Notes under the pieces: generated by a model
Seen by the model: only the letters and a program-made list of their open reading frames with translations
What the model was told of the DNA's origin: nothing
Databases searched by the model: none
Program-made: the position numbers and the translations under genes
Shown here: one piece after another, positions 19,301 through 29,224 of the stretch
Position numbering within the stretch: the stretch's first letter is position 1
Layout of the letters: each line of letters begins with the position of its first letter
Assembly (NCBI RefSeq): GCF_029016485.1
Contig: NZ_CP092106.1
Location: 2,728,001 to 2,792,000 of the forward strand
Length of the DNA stretch: 64,000 bases
Direction of reading: 5' to 3'
Source of the DNA: Vibrio sp. JC009
GTDB taxonomy: Bacteria > Pseudomonadota > Gammaproteobacteria > Enterobacterales > Vibrionaceae

Positions 19301-20524
19301 GTGATCAGAAATTTTGCTGAACTGGAACTGGATCCTGAACTGCTGGATGCCATTGAAGAGATCGGTTTTGACCGCCCTACCCAAGTACAGGGCGAAGCGA
19401 TCCCACAGGCACTGGACGGCAGGGATATCCTTGCTTCAGCACCTACTGGTACAGGTAAAACCGCGGCATTTGTACTGCCTGCACTCCAGTTTCTTCTGGA
19501 CTTTCCCCGCAGAAAACCAGGGCCTGCCAGGATTTTGATCCTGACCCCAACACGCGAACTTGCCATGCAGGTTGCCGACCAGGCTCGCGCTCTGGCTAAA
19601 AATACCAAACTGAACATCTTCACCATTACCGGTGGTGTTCAGTACCAGGAACACGCAGACGTTCTTGCAACGACTCAGGATATTGTGGTTGCGACACCGG
19701 GACGACTGATGGAGTACATTGAAGCTGAACGCTTTGACTGCCGTGCCATTGAATGGCTTATCCTGGATGAAGCAGACCGTATGCTGGATATGGGCTTTGG
19801 CCCTGTTGTTGACCGCCTTTCATCAGAGTGCCGCTGGCGGAAACAGACCCTTCTGTTTTCCGCAACACTGGAAGGCAAAGGCGTTGAAGGCTTCACTGCT
19901 GATCTGCTAAAAGATCCTGCAGAAATCGATGCACAACCATCACGCCGTGAACGTAAGAAGATCACCCAGTGGTATCACCGTGCCGACAGCATGGAGCACA
20001 AGCTTGAACTGCTTAAGCATATTCTGACTGAGCAGGCAGAACGCTCAATCGTGTTCCTGAAGACACGCGAACGCTTAGCCGATCTCAGAGCACAACTTGA
20101 AAGCGCGCAGATCCCTTGTAGCTGGATTCAGGGTGAAATGCCTCAGGACCGACGCAACAACGCAATCAAACGCTTCCGCGACGGCGAAGTAAATGTTCTT
20201 CTGGCGACAGATGTAGCAGCACGTGGCATCGACCTGCCAGACATCACGCACGTAATCAACTATGACCTGCCAAGAACCGCCGATGTTTACCTGCACCGTA
20301 TTGGCCGCACAGCCAGAGCAGGTAAAAAAGGCAGTGCCATCTCTCTGGTAGAAGCGCATGATCAGCCAATGATGGACCGTGTTGCCCGCTACACCAAAGA
20401 AGAGATCAAAGAGCGCTATATCAAGGGTATGCGCCCGCAGCATAAAAAGCCGGTATTTAAGAAAAAGAAAAAAGCCAAACCAGCCGCTAAAAAGAAAGCC
20501 GTTGCAAAGAAAAAGAAGAAGTAG
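19301..20524 (+). CDS. srmB: DEAD-box RNA helicase SrmB
   Basis: 407 residues from GTG at 19301, preceded by GCGGAG. Motifs: Q motif PTQVQGEAIPQ, Walker A APTGTGKTAAF, DEAD in LILDEADRMLDMGF, SAT in LLFSATLEG, and HRIGRTARAG. The C-terminus is a short Lys/Ala tail (KPVFKKKKKAKPAAKKK). SrmB helps early 50S subunit assembly. The trmN6 neighbour supports srmB over rhlE. Confidence 0.92.
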   Translation: MIRNFAELELDPELLDAIEEIGFDRPTQVQGEAIPQALDGRDILASAPTGTGKTAAFVLPALQFLLDFPRRKPGPARILILTPTRELAMQVADQARALAKNTKLNIFTITGGVQYQEHADVLATTQDIVVATPGRLMEYIEAERFDCRAIEWLILDEADRMLDMGFGPVVDRLSSECRWRKQTLLFSATLEGKGVEGFTADLLKDPAEIDAQPSRRERKKITQWYHRADSMEHKLELLKHILTEQAERSIVFLKTRERLADLRAQLESAQIPCSWIQGEMPQDRRNNAIKRFRDGEVNVLLATDVAARGIDLPDITHVINYDLPRTADVYLHRIGRTARAGKKGSAISLVEAHDQPMMDRVARYTKEEIKERYIKGMRPQHKKPVFKKKKKAKPAAKKKAVAKKKKK

Positions 20525-20534
20525 GAATTGAGCT

Positions 20535-20726
20535 ATGAGTAAACCAACAATAGTAAAATGCCCGACTTGTCAGAAAGAGGTCGAATGGTCAGAGAAAAGT
20601 CCTTATCGGCCGTTTTGCAGCAAGAAATGTCAGATGATCGATTTTGGCGACTGGGCGGATGAGGAGAACCTGATTCCGGGGGCGCCGGATATGTCTGATG
20701 GGGATGGGTGGTCGGAAGATTACTAG
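20535..20726 (+). CDS. yacG: YacG-type zinc-ribbon protein (DNA gyrase inhibitor family)
   Basis: 63 residues with two CxxC/CxxxC pairs: [12 protein letters not shown] and [17 protein letters not shown], plus an acidic tail ending DDGWSEDY-like. This matches YacG, which binds zinc and can inhibit DNA gyrase. It begins 11 bases after srmB and may be cotranscribed. The usual yacG place is beside coaE/zapD, so this may be a relocated gene or second copy. Confidence 0.8.
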   Translation: MSKPTIVKCPTCQKEVEWSEKSPYRPFCSKKCQMIDFGDWADEENLIPGAPDMSDGDGWSEDY

Positions 20727-20727
20727 A

Positions 20728-20819
20728 GGCCCTGGGTTTCTGGGCCCTCGGCCTTGGGAAATCGAAACAATTAGCTCCCAGGGCCCAGGGCCTATAGGAC
20801 GAAGTCCGTCCCCAGGGCC
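20728..20819. repeat. GGACGAAGTCC-family element with GGGCCC-type arms (92 bp)
   Basis: Perfect 9-bp ends GGCCCTGGG / CCCAGGGCC flank a segment with further CCTGGG/CCCAGG repeats and the core CTATAGGACGAAGTCCGTCCCC (about 20792-20813). It begins just after the yacG stop and abuts the rplS terminator. It is closely related to the element at 23026-23155. Confidence 0.8.
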
Positions 20820-20851
20820 AAAAAAAGGGAGCCTTCCGGCTCCCTTTTTTT
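20819..20851 (-). terminator. Terminator after rplS
   Basis: GGGAGCC-TTCC-GGCTCCC hairpin with A-run on one side and T-run on the other, so it can act on both strands: for the rpsP-rimM-trmD-rplS operon and for srmB-yacG. Confidence 0.9.
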
Positions 20852-20874
20852 CTATGAGAAATGCTGGTTTAGCA

Positions 20875-21228
20875 TTACTTCTTAGCAAGCTTCTCTTTAA
20901 TACGAGCTGACTTACCAGAACGCTCACGTAGGTAGTACAGTTTGGCACGACGTACTGCACCGCGGCGTTTAACTTCAATGCTATCAACCATTGGAGAGTG
21001 AGTTTGGAACGTACGTTCAACACCTTCACCGTTCGAGATCTTACGAACAGTGAATGCAGAATGTAGACCACGGTTACGTACAGCGATTACAACGCCTTCG
21101 AAAGCCTGTAGACGCTCACGGTCACCTTCTTTAACCTTAACCTGTACAACAACAGTGTCACCTGGTGCGAACTTAGGCAGGTCAGATTTCATTTGCTCTT
21201 GCTCAAGAGCTTTGATGATGTTACTCAT
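20875..21228 (-). CDS. rplS: 50S ribosomal protein L19
   Basis: 117 residues, [20 protein letters not shown], with the family core [16 protein letters not shown] and [18 protein letters not shown]19 sits at the interface with the 30S subunit. Last gene of rpsP-rimM-trmD-rplS, followed by a strong terminator. Confidence 0.98.
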   Translation of the reverse strand: MSNIIKALEQEQMKSDLPKFAPGDTVVVQVKVKEGDRERLQAFEGVVIAVRNRGLHSAFTVRKISNGEGVERTFQTHSPMVDSIEVKRRGAVRRAKLYYLRERSGKSARIKEKLAKK

Positions 21229-21269
21229 TTTTTAAATTCCTAGAATAAACTGATACTAAATTAAATAGG

Positions 21270-22013
21270 TTACTTTGCGTTATGTTCTTTAATGAACTCA
21301 GCAAGTAATAGTTCCTGTTCGTCAGTCAGAGCTAGGTTTTCCAGGAGCTCTGGTCTTCTAAGCCAAGTACGGCCCAGCGATTGTTTTAATCGCCAGCGAC
21401 GAATGTCCTTATGATTTCCGGATTTCAGTACCGCTGGTACCTCTTTTCCGTCTAACACTTCAGGACGGGTATAGTGCGGACAATCCAGCAAGCCATTTGC
21501 AAAGGAGTCTTCCTCTGCTGACGCAAAATCGCCAAGTACGCCCGGTATAAACCGTGATACAGAGTCGATTAAGGTCATGGCCGGCAGTTCACCGCCCGTC
21601 ATCACAAAATCTCCGATTGACCATTCTTCGTCAACCTCAGACTGAATGATGCGCTCATCTATCCCTTCGTAGCGGCCACAAATCAGAACCATGTTCTCGT
21701 TTGTTGCCAGCTCTTCTACCCCTTTCTGGTCGAGTTTACGACCTTGAGGAGAAAGATAGATTACCTTCGTCTTTCCCGGTGAAGCTTTCTTGGCAGTATG
21801 GATAGCATCGCGCAAAGGCTGAACCATCATCAACATACCAGGACCGCCACCGTAAGGTCTGTCATCGACTGTGCGATGTTTGTCGTGAGTGAAATCTCTT
21901 GGATTCCATGTCTCTACCGACAAAAGACCTTTTTTAACCGCTTGACCTGTAACTCCAAATTCAGTGATTGAACGGAACATTTCAGGAAACAGGCTTATTA
22001 CGCCAATCCACAT
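21270..22013 (-). CDS. trmD: tRNA (guanine(37)-N1)-methyltransferase TrmD
   Basis: 247 residues. The SPOUT knot segments [12 protein letters not shown] and [20 protein letters not shown] are clear, with the N-terminal [13 protein letters not shown]. It makes m1G37 in tRNAs, which prevents frameshifting. It sits between rimM and rplS in the ribosomal operon. Confidence 0.97.
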   Translation of the reverse strand: MWIGVISLFPEMFRSITEFGVTGQAVKKGLLSVETWNPRDFTHDKHRTVDDRPYGGGPGMLMMVQPLRDAIHTAKKASPGKTKVIYLSPQGRKLDQKGVEELATNENMVLICGRYEGIDERIIQSEVDEEWSIGDFVMTGGELPAMTLIDSVSRFIPGVLGDFASAEEDSFANGLLDCPHYTRPEVLDGKEVPAVLKSGNHKDIRRWRLKQSLGRTWLRRPELLENLALTDEQELLLAEFIKEHNAK

Positions 22014-22036
22014 TGTTCTATCGCTCCACTGCGGAG

Positions 22037-22591
22037 TTAAAATCCAGGATCCCAGTCAACTTCGATCCGTTGAGCTTCGCGATCAATATTTTTGATCACC
22101 TGCTCTTCAAGGAACGGAATTAATCGTTCCTTCTGGCCAAAAGCATCTTTTAGATTGGCTTTCACAACCAAAACATCGTTGGAACCTGTTTCCAGCATGT
22201 CAGTAACTTCGCCAAGGTCATACCCTTTCGTCGTTACCACTTTCATTCCAAACAATTCGCGCCAGTAGAATTCATCTTCTGACAGTTCAGGTAGTGCTGC
22301 CGGGTCAATCGAAATTTCAAAGTTTGTCATCAGGTGAGCATCCTCACGCACATCCAAACCTTCAAGCTTAGCTACCAAACCTTTGTTATGGCGCTTCCAG
22401 CTTTCGACTTTGTATTCAACCCACTGCCCTTTCTGGTTAATAAACCAGGGGCTGTAATCAAAAATACTTTCAGCATTGTCTGTGTAGGAAATCACTTTAA
22501 GCCAGCCACGAATGCCGTACGTAGCACCAAACTTGCCTACTACTACTTTTTCGTTTTGCTCGCTCATCGTTTCTTTACCTTCAACCGACAT
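22037..22591 (-). CDS. rimM: Ribosome maturation factor RimM
   Basis: 184 residues. The N-terminal barrel motif is [17 protein letters not shown]; the C-terminal PRC barrel carries [19 protein letters not shown] and [13 protein letters not shown]. It assists 30S head assembly and processing. It lies 19 bases after rpsP. ATG at 22567 (MSEQNEK) is an alternative start; the longer form agrees with Vibrio homologues I remember. Confidence 0.95.
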   Translation of the reverse strand: MSVEGKETMSEQNEKVVVGKFGATYGIRGWLKVISYTDNAESIFDYSPWFINQKGQWVEYKVESWKRHNKGLVAKLEGLDVREDAHLMTNFEISIDPAALPELSEDEFYWRELFGMKVVTTKGYDLGEVTDMLETGSNDVLVVKANLKDAFGQKERLIPFLEEQVIKNIDREAQRIEVDWDPGF

Positions 22592-22610
22592 ACTAAATGG
22601 TTACTTCTAA

Positions 22611-22859
22611 TTAAGCCGCTTTCTGAGCGTCTTTAACTAGCTTAGCAACACGATCAGACAGAGATGCACCTTCGCCAACCCAGTGGTTAACGCGGTCCAG
22701 GTCTAGACGAAGACCTTCTTCCTGACCTTGAGCAGTAGGGTTGAAGAAACCTACTTTCTCGATGTAGCGACCAGTAGCAGCGAAGCGGCTATCTGCAACT
22801 ACGATTTGATAAAATGGACGCTTCTTAGCGCCGTGACGTGCCAAACGAATGGTTACCAT
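22611..22859 (-). CDS. rpsP: 30S ribosomal protein S16
   Basis: 82 residues, [20 protein letters not shown], with [12 protein letters not shown], diagnostic for S16. First gene of the rpsP-rimM-trmD-rplS operon. The upstream gap 22860-23163 should hold the operon promoter and also contains a repeat element close to ffh. Confidence 0.98.
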   Translation of the reverse strand: MVTIRLARHGAKKRPFYQIVVADSRFAATGRYIEKVGFFNPTAQGQEEGLRLDLDRVNHWVGEGASLSDRVAKLVKDAQKAA

Positions 22860-23025
22860 ATCGTCCTCTTTGCTTTCTCAATAATAAAATTAACCCCAAA
22901 AACCGCTCTTAAAAAACAGCTTGGGGTCTCGTGCCAATTTAAAGCCCCGGAATTTTACTCTTATTGGGAAAGTTTGCAAGGGAAATGTGATGTGGGTGGG
23001 GGAAAAAATAAACAGGGGGAAGGAA

Positions 23026-23155
23026 GGGCCCTGGGTTTCTAGGCCCTGGGCCCTGGGAAGTGCGAATTGATGCAACTTTAGAGGAATGATAGACGTAAGT
23101 TAAGAGGCCTTTACCAGGGCCTATAGGACGAAGTCCGTCCCCAGGGCCCAGGGCC
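23026..23155. repeat. GGACGAAGTCC-family element with GGGCCC-type arms (130 bp)
   Basis: The left arm repeats GGGCCCTGGG with TTTCTAGGCCCTGGG; the right arm ends CCCAGGGCCCAGGGCC. The core CTATAGGACGAAGTCCGTCCCC is at about 23121-23142. About 60 bp between the arms is unlike the other copies. It ends 8 bp from the ffh stop codon. Confidence 0.8.
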
Positions 23156-23163
23156 GCATTAAA

Positions 23164-24564
23164 CTACCGTCCGAAACGACCAAACCCGCCTGGTCCACCC
23201 ATTCCGCCCATACCTCCCATGCCACCCATCATGCCTTGCATGTTGCGCATCATGCCTTTCATTCCGCCCTTCTGCATTTTCTTCATCATCTTCTGCATCT
23301 GGGTGAACTGCTTAAGCAGGCGGTTTACGTCCTGGATCTGAGTACCGGAACCGGCAGCGATACGTTTTTTACGTGAGCCTTTGATTAGCTCAGGGCGCTG
23401 GCGCTCTTTCATGGTCATTGAGCTGATGATAGCTTCCATCTGCTTAAACATCTTGTCATCAACTTTGTCTTTTACGTCAGCAGGTAAGTTGTTCATACCC
23501 GGCAGCTTGTCCAGCATGCCCATCATGCCGCCCATGTTCTGCATCTGACCCAGCTGCTCGCGGAAATCTTCCAGATCAAAGCCTTTTTTCTCTTTGAACT
23601 TCTTCGCCAGTTTTTCTGCTTTCTTCTTATCTACATTACGCTCTAAGTCTTCGATAAGGGAAAGAACGTCACCCATACCAAGAATACGGGAAGCGACACG
23701 GTCCGGGTGGAATGGTTCAAGCGCGTCTGTCTTTTCACCCACACCAAGGAATTTGATTGGCTTACCGGTAATATGACGAACAGACAGCGCCGCACCACCA
23801 CGGGCATCACCATCAACTTTAGTCAGAATCACACCGGTTAGCGGAAGTGCGTCACCAAAGGCTTTCGCGGTGTTTGCCGCATCCTGACCCGTCATTGCAT
23901 CGACAACGAACAGAGTTTCCACCGGATCAATCGCGTTATGCAGATCCTGAATCTCGGACATCATCTCTTCATCGATAGCCAGACGACCCGCAGTATCGAC
24001 AATCAGTACATCGAAGAATTTCTTTTTCGCATGGTCAATGGCTGCATTAGCAATATCGATTGGCTTCTGGTCAGCAGAGGACGGGAAGAACTCAACACCG
24101 ATATCGGTTGCCAGAGTTTCCAGCTGTTTGATCGCCGCAGGACGGTAGACATCAGCAGACACCACCAGCACTTTCTTCTTATCACGCTCTTTAAGCAGTT
24201 TAGAAAGCTTACCAACACTGGTTGTTTTACCCGCACCCTGAAGACCGGCCATCAGGATTACCGCCGGAGGCTGAGCCGCAAGGTTAAGCGCTTCATTGGA
24301 CTCACCCATAACCGCTTCAAGCTCAGCCTGAACGATCTTGATGAATTCCTGCCCCGGTGTCAGAGACTTAGAAACTTCAATACCAACTGCGCTTTCTTTA
24401 ACGCGTTTAACAAAGTCACGAACAACAGGAAGCGCTACGTCAGCCTCCAAAAGAGCCATACGTACTTCACGCAGGGTCTCTTTAATATTGTCCTCTGTCA
24501 GACGGCCTTTACCGCTGATATTTTTCAGTGTACTGGATAATCTATCCGTTAAATTCTCAAACAT
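23164..24564 (-). CDS. ffh: Signal recognition particle protein Ffh
   Basis: 466 residues from ATG at 24564 (MFENLTDRLSSTLKNISGKG); the frame is open upstream but that extension has no family similarity. N domain, then G domain with GLQGAGKTTSVGKL, DTAGRLAIDEEMM and TKVDGDARGG, then an M domain rich in Met and Gly (MQKMMKKMQKGGMKGMMRN). With 4.5S RNA it targets membrane proteins to FtsY. It is divergent from the cytochrome assembly-type gene, a conserved Vibrio pair. Confidence 0.97.
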   Translation of the reverse strand: MFENLTDRLSSTLKNISGKGRLTEDNIKETLREVRMALLEADVALPVVRDFVKRVKESAVGIEVSKSLTPGQEFIKIVQAELEAVMGESNEALNLAAQPPAVILMAGLQGAGKTTSVGKLSKLLKERDKKKVLVVSADVYRPAAIKQLETLATDIGVEFFPSSADQKPIDIANAAIDHAKKKFFDVLIVDTAGRLAIDEEMMSEIQDLHNAIDPVETLFVVDAMTGQDAANTAKAFGDALPLTGVILTKVDGDARGGAALSVRHITGKPIKFLGVGEKTDALEPFHPDRVASRILGMGDVLSLIEDLERNVDKKKAEKLAKKFKEKKGFDLEDFREQLGQMQNMGGMMGMLDKLPGMNNLPADVKDKVDDKMFKQMEAIISSMTMKERQRPELIKGSRKKRIAAGSGTQIQDVNRLLKQFTQMQKMMKKMQKGGMKGMMRNMQGMMGGMGGMGGMGGPGGFGRFGR

Positions 24565-24765
24565 GTCTGTCTCTTTGGCTGAATTCTGCTTCGCATTACG
24601 CGAACAATTACCCGGAGTATACTCTAATGGGACTCCATCTATCAAAAATCAACAGATAAATTCCCTGAATTCCTCTGTTTCTCACAAAAACCCCGATAGC
24701 CCATCCCGGCTAAGCAAGTTATAATCAGTAAATTAGGTGGTATTTTAGAGACAAATCCAGAAAAT

Positions 24766-25566
24766 ATGGAAAGTTTATTAGCTGTACTTGCTTCAATTCT
24801 ATATCTGTTTGCGATAGCGACTATCGTACCGGGCCTTGTGCATCAAACCGGTATCAGAGCAAAGATCGTATTTATCAGCGCTCTGGGGGCCTTGGTATTT
24901 CACGGCTGGCTGCTGCATGACCTTATTCATACAGATGGAATAACAGGTCAGAACCTGAGCATACTTAATGTTGCTTCGGTTATCAGCTTTATCGTTTCTC
25001 TGGTGATGAGCCTTGCTATGCTCAGAACCCGTCTCTGGTTCCTTCTTCCGGTTGTCTACAGCTTTTCCGCTATCAACTTGCTTGCATCAACCTTTTTGCC
25101 TGGCACTATGGTTATGCACTTTGAAAATCAGCCGGGACTACTGGTACATATCACACTGGCACTCTTCTCCTACGCCACCTTAACCATAGCAGCACTTTAT
25201 GCTCTGCAACTTGCCTGGCTGGACTACAAGCTTAAGGCCAAGAAAGCTATGGTAATGAATCCCAACCTGCCGCCTTTGATGAAAATAGAAAGACAGCTAT
25301 TTAACATCATTCTGATCGGTACCGGCCTTTTGACCTTAACCCTGCTTAGCGGATTTGTTTTCCTTGAAGACATGTTTGCTCAGGGCAAGGCGCATAAAGC
25401 CATTCTTTCCATGATTGCCTGGGTAGTCTACTCAATTCTGATTTGGGGACACTACCAGCAAGGGTGGCGCGGAAGAAAGGTGACCTGGTATTCGGTTATC
25501 GGTGCCTGCCTGCTGACTCTGGCCTATTTCGGAAGTCGTTTTGTAAAAGAAGTCATTCTTTCCTGA
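24766..25566 (+). CDS. ypjD: YpjD-type cytochrome c assembly family membrane protein
   Basis: 266 residues with about eight hydrophobic helices from the N-terminus onward; the segment MHFENQPGLLVHITLALFSYATLTIAALYAL resembles the CcsA/CcmC heme-handling core. The gene next to ffh and before a CorC/CNNM gene is conserved in gamma-proteobacteria. The exact function of YpjD is not settled; transport or handling of heme is inferred from the family. Confidence 0.8.
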   Translation: MESLLAVLASILYLFAIATIVPGLVHQTGIRAKIVFISALGALVFHGWLLHDLIHTDGITGQNLSILNVASVISFIVSLVMSLAMLRTRLWFLLPVVYSFSAINLLASTFLPGTMVMHFENQPGLLVHITLALFSYATLTIAALYALQLAWLDYKLKAKKAMVMNPNLPPLMKIERQLFNIILIGTGLLTLTLLSGFVFLEDMFAQGKAHKAILSMIAWVVYSILIWGHYQQGWRGRKVTWYSVIGACLLTLAYFGSRFVKEVILS

Positions 25567-25645
25567 TTTCACTACTTATTCCATTTGACAGCCCGGATGA
25601 ATTAGGTCATTAATTGGGCAGATTATCACAGAGGACACTCCCACA

Positions 25646-26917
25646 TTGGATGACATATCAACGGGTATTTTGTTTGCCCTACTCGCTTGTCTAATTATTA
25701 TTTCTGGTTATTTTTCGGGTTCAGAGACAGGAATGATGTCGCTGAACCGGTACAGACTAAAGCACCTTTCCGGTCAGGGGCACAAAGGTGCTAAGAGAGT
25801 TGAAAAGCTTCTCAGCCGCCCGGATCGTCTGATTGGATTAATTCTTATCGGAAACAACCTGGTTAATATTCTTGCTTCCGCAATTGCTACCATCATTGGT
25901 ATGCGCCTGTACGGTGACCTCGGTGTTGCTATCGCGACCGGTAGCCTGACGCTGGTTGTCCTTGTTTTTGCCGAAGTAACGCCTAAAACACTCGCGGCCC
26001 TTTATCCGGAAAAAGTCTCCTACGCCAGCAGCATTGTGCTAAATATTCTGATGAAGCTTCTGGCGCCTCTGGTATTACTGGTCAACCTGATCACCAACGG
26101 ATTTCTGCGAATTCTCGGCATTAACGCCAAACACGGCACAGAGGATCCTCTGAGTTCAGAAGAGCTGAGAACGGTTGTGAACGAGGCCGGTGGTTTAATA
26201 CCAAGGCGACACCAGGATATGCTGCTGTCCATTCTCGATCTGGAAAATGTCACCGTAAACGACATTATGGTTCCGAGAAACGAGATCACCGGCATTGATA
26301 TCAACGACGACTGGAAGTCTATCGTTCGCCAGTTGACTCACTCGCCACACGGCAAAATCGTGCTTTACCGCGATCAGATCGACGAAGTAGTGGGTATGCT
26401 GCGTCTGCGTGAATCCTACCGCCTGATGCTGGAAAAGAATGAGTTTACTAAAGAGACTCTGCTCAGGGCCGCTGACGAAGTGTACTTTATTCCCGAAGCC
26501 ACGCCACTGAATGTTCAGTTGCTTAAGTTCCAGAGAAACAAAGAGAGAATCGGCCTGATCGTGGACGAATACGGCGATATTATCGGCCTTATTACTCTTG
26601 AAGATATTCTGGAAGAGATCGTCGGTGAGTTCACCACTTCCATTGCACCAAGCCTGTCTGAGGAGATCACCCCTCAAAGTGACGGCAGCTTCCTGATAGA
26701 AGGCAGCGCAAACATCCGCGACATCAACAAAGGTCTGAAATGGGAACTACCAACCGATGGCCCAAGAACGCTAAACGGCCTGATCCTGGAACACCTGGAA
26801 GATCTGCCTGAAAGTCAGGTAAGTCTGGAAGTCGTCAATCATCCTATGGAGATTGTGGAGTTTACGGAGAATAAGATTAATTTGGTTAAGGTGTTTCCGG
26901 CTCGGAAGAAGAAATAG
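25646..26917 (+). CDS. yfjD: CNNM/CorC-HlyC family membrane protein (YfjD type)
   Basis: 423 residues from TTG at 25646. The N-terminal CNNM (DUF21) domain has SGSETGMMSLNRYRLKHL and four hydrophobic segments to about residue 170. A CBS pair follows (VNDIMVPRNEITGID; GLIVDEYGDIIGLITLEDILEEIVGE), then a CorC/HlyC C-terminal domain. Relatives act in magnesium or cobalt export. The stop codon overlaps the start of the next repeat. The symbol rests on family and the ffh-ypjD context. Confidence 0.85.
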   Translation: MDDISTGILFALLACLIIISGYFSGSETGMMSLNRYRLKHLSGQGHKGAKRVEKLLSRPDRLIGLILIGNNLVNILASAIATIIGMRLYGDLGVAIATGSLTLVVLVFAEVTPKTLAALYPEKVSYASSIVLNILMKLLAPLVLLVNLITNGFLRILGINAKHGTEDPLSSEELRTVVNEAGGLIPRRHQDMLLSILDLENVTVNDIMVPRNEITGIDINDDWKSIVRQLTHSPHGKIVLYRDQIDEVVGMLRLRESYRLMLEKNEFTKETLLRAADEVYFIPEATPLNVQLLKFQRNKERIGLIVDEYGDIIGLITLEDILEEIVGEFTTSIAPSLSEEITPQSDGSFLIEGSANIRDINKGLKWELPTDGPRTLNGLILEHLEDLPESQVSLEVVNHPMEIVEFTENKINLVKVFPARKKK

Positions 26918-27034
26918 GCTATGGGGCTATGGGGCTATGGGGCTATGGGTAGTTTAGCCCACGTTGTCCCCTCGTCAAACAGAGGATACCCTATAGCCCT
27001 CAAGGACGAAGTCCGTCCCATAGCCTTATAGCCC
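26917..27034. repeat. GGACGAAGTCC-family element with GGGGCTAT arms (118 bp)
   Basis: Left arm: about four GGGGCTAT-type octamers starting in the yfjD stop codon. Right arm: ACCCTATAGCC, then CTCAAGGACGAAGTCCGTCCC, then ATAGCC twice. It fills the gap between convergent yfjD and luxS. The left arm is the unexpanded counterpart of the octamer arrays at 12073 and 42904. Confidence 0.8.
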
Positions 27035-27042
27035 AAAAACGC

Positions 27043-27558
27043 TTAAACCTTCAACTCTTCCAACATAGCTTCCGGCAGCGCAAGTTCTTCATTCTTATTA
27101 ACTGAAACCCCTGCATCCAGAATCTTCTGAGCAATAGCTTTTGCGTCATCAAGCGAGTGCATTGCGTATGTGCCGCACTGGTATTCGTTCAGCTCTGGGA
27201 TTTTATCCTGGCTTTCTACTTTCAGAACATCTTCCATTGCTGCAATCCATGCGTTTACAACGCGCTCTTCGGCAGGTGTGCCGATAAGACTCATGTAGAA
27301 ACCTGTGCGGCAGCCCATTGGCGAGATATCGATGATCTCAACATCGTCACCATTCAGGTGTGCGCGCATAAAGCCGGCGTAAAGGTGCTCAAGTGTGTGA
27401 ATACCTTTTTCAGACAGGATCTCTTTGTTTGGTGCGCAGAAACGAAGGTCAAAAACAGTGATGGTATCACCCTTTGGTGTCTGCATTGTTTTTGCTACGC
27501 GAACCGCCGGAGCATTCATTATTGTATGGTCGACGGTGAAGCTATCTAGTAATGGCAT
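27043..27558 (-). CDS. luxS: S-ribosylhomocysteine lyase, AI-2 synthase
   Basis: 171 residues. The zinc ligands are H54 and H58 in [11 protein letters not shown] and the Cys of NEYQCGT near residue 128; the catalytic Cys of the GCRTGFYMS segment is present. LuxS cleaves S-ribosylhomocysteine to homocysteine and the AI-2 precursor, the signal sensed by LuxPQ in vibrios. It follows gshA after 44 bases. Confidence 0.98.
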   Translation of the reverse strand: MPLLDSFTVDHTIMNAPAVRVAKTMQTPKGDTITVFDLRFCAPNKEILSEKGIHTLEHLYAGFMRAHLNGDDVEIIDISPMGCRTGFYMSLIGTPAEERVVNAWIAAMEDVLKVESQDKIPELNEYQCGTYAMHSLDDAKAIAQKILDAGVSVNKNEELALPEAMLEELKV

Positions 27559-27602
27559 TGTCTTTCTCCATGCTTGATACCCGTTATCTCACTGATATCA
27601 AA

Positions 27603-29177
27603 TTAATCTTTAAGGTAAGTGAAGTAATCTTCCAGGTAACGGTCAAAGCTGACTGTGTCGGATTCTTCAATCATTTTCTGAGCCTGAACAGAGCTTTCAG
27701 CCTCATCCTGCATCATTGCTTCAGAGTATACCTTATATTCATGTTTAAGGTGTTGCTCTCTGTACTGGATGCCCAGTTTACAACCAACAGAGCCGATCCC
27801 GCCACTCTGTTTGATCTCTTCAAGCAGCTGGCCGGAAATGGTCAGTTCAGGATTATCAATCCAGGTTTGCAGAAGAGAGCAGGTCTGCTGATATTTATCG
27901 CCACCATTGGCTTTATCCATCTCAGCGGCAATCTCTTCAAGGTCGCTGAAGATCTGCTTGGTGTAATCGTGCAGCGTCAGCTCATTGCCATCGCAGCCTG
28001 CTTTTGGCTCTCTTAGCAACAGACCCGGCTTTCTGCCCTGTTCAATAACCTTGTTCCAGTTGTCTTTCCAGCAGCAGAGCTCTTTGTTATCTACCGCATC
28101 GCTATCTTTGATCAGACACCAGGTCAGGAAGAGATCCAGAAAACGGATCTGCTCTTTAGTGATGCCAACCGGGCTGTACGGGTTTACATCCAGTGAGCGG
28201 ATTTCTATATATTCCACCCCCGCACGCTTAAGTGCTTCCGATGGTTTCTCACCGGAATTGGCCACCCGCTTTGCTCTGATTGGAGCGTATAGCTCATTTT
28301 CAATCTGCAGTACATTGCTGTTTAGCTGACGGTACTCGCCGTCAACTTTCACTCCGATTTTGGCAAAGTCATCCGAAGGTGTTTTTATCGCTTTGTCCAG
28401 TCCTTCAAGATAATGGTCCAGATTGTTGTAACCTATCTTAAGTTCGCTTTGCGCACTGTTGGTATAGCCAAGATCACTAAGGCGCAATGAGGTCGCATAA
28501 GGCAGATACTTAGTCGGCCCCATATCCTCAAACGGCAGATTCGTCTGTTGTCCTTTCAGGAAAGAACCGCACAAGGCCGGTGATGCACCGAACAGATATG
28601 GGATCAGCCAGCCATAATGATAATAGTTTCGGATCAGGCTGAAATAGGCATCTGATTTGGTTTGCTGCCGCTCTTCTTCACTCTGCTCACCGTACAGGCT
28701 ATCCCACAGAGTTTCAGGGAATGAGAAATTAAAATGCACACCGGAGATCACCTGCATCATACTGCCGTAGCGATTCTTCAGGCCCTGACGGTAAAGGGTT
28801 TTCATTTTGCCCACATTAGAAGAACCATACTGAGCAAGCACGATGTCATCCTCCTCTCCGACAAAACAGGGCATAGAGAAGGGCCATAGTTTCTCGTCTC
28901 CCACCTGCTTCATGGCAAAGTGGTGAATATCAGACAACTGACCAAGCAGCTCATCAACGTCTGAGGAAACAGGAGTAATAAACTCCAGAAGAGATTCTGC
29001 AAAATCTGTGGTAATCCACTTGTTGGTCAGTGCAGCTCCCAGACCTTCAGGATGAGGCTGCTGTGATAACCTGCCATCCTGTGTATAACGCAGAGCCTCT
29101 CGCTCCACACCACGCACAAAGTTTTTGAAAGTCTCCGGGTTATCTGAAACTTTCTTAAGTCGAGAAGAAAAATTAGT
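27603..29177 (-). CDS. gshA: Glutamate-cysteine ligase
   Basis: About 524 residues from TTG at 29175-29177: (M)[17 protein letters not shown], which lines up with the start of Vibrio GshA as I remember it. A GTG at 29192 is in frame, but it overlaps the only SD-like stretch (AAGTGG). Family segments: [34 protein letters not shown] and [17 protein letters not shown]. It makes gamma-glutamylcysteine, the first step to glutathione. Next to luxS, the conserved Vibrio order. Confidence 0.95.
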   Translation of the reverse strand, partial: TNFSSRLKKVSDNPETFKNFVRGVEREALRYTQDGRLSQQPHPEGLGAALTNKWITTDFAESLLEFITPVSSDVDELLGQLSDIHHFAMKQVGDEKLWPFSMPCFVGEEDDIVLAQYGSSNVGKMKTLYRQGLKNRYGSMMQVISGVHFNFSFPETLWDSLYGEQSEEERQQTKSDAYFSLIRNYYHYGWLIPYLFGASPALCGSFLKGQQTNLPFEDMGPTKYLPYATSLRLSDLGYTNSAQSELKIGYNNLDHYLEGLDKAIKTPSDDFAKIGVKVDGEYRQLNSNVLQIENELYAPIRAKRVANSGEKPSEALKRAGVEYIEIRSLDVNPYSPVGITKEQIRFLDLFLTWCLIKDSDAVDNKELCCWKDNWNKVIEQGRKPGLLLREPKAGCDGNELTLHDYTKQIFSDLEEIAAEMDKANGGDKYQQTCSLLQTWIDNPELTISGQLLEEIKQSGGIGSVGCKLGIQYREQHLKHEYKVYSEAMMQDEAESSVQAQKMIEESDTVSFDRYLEDYFTYLKD

Positions 29178-29224
29178 CAAAATGAAGGCCACTTAAAGTT
29201 ATGTTTATAGTATAAATGTGTTCA

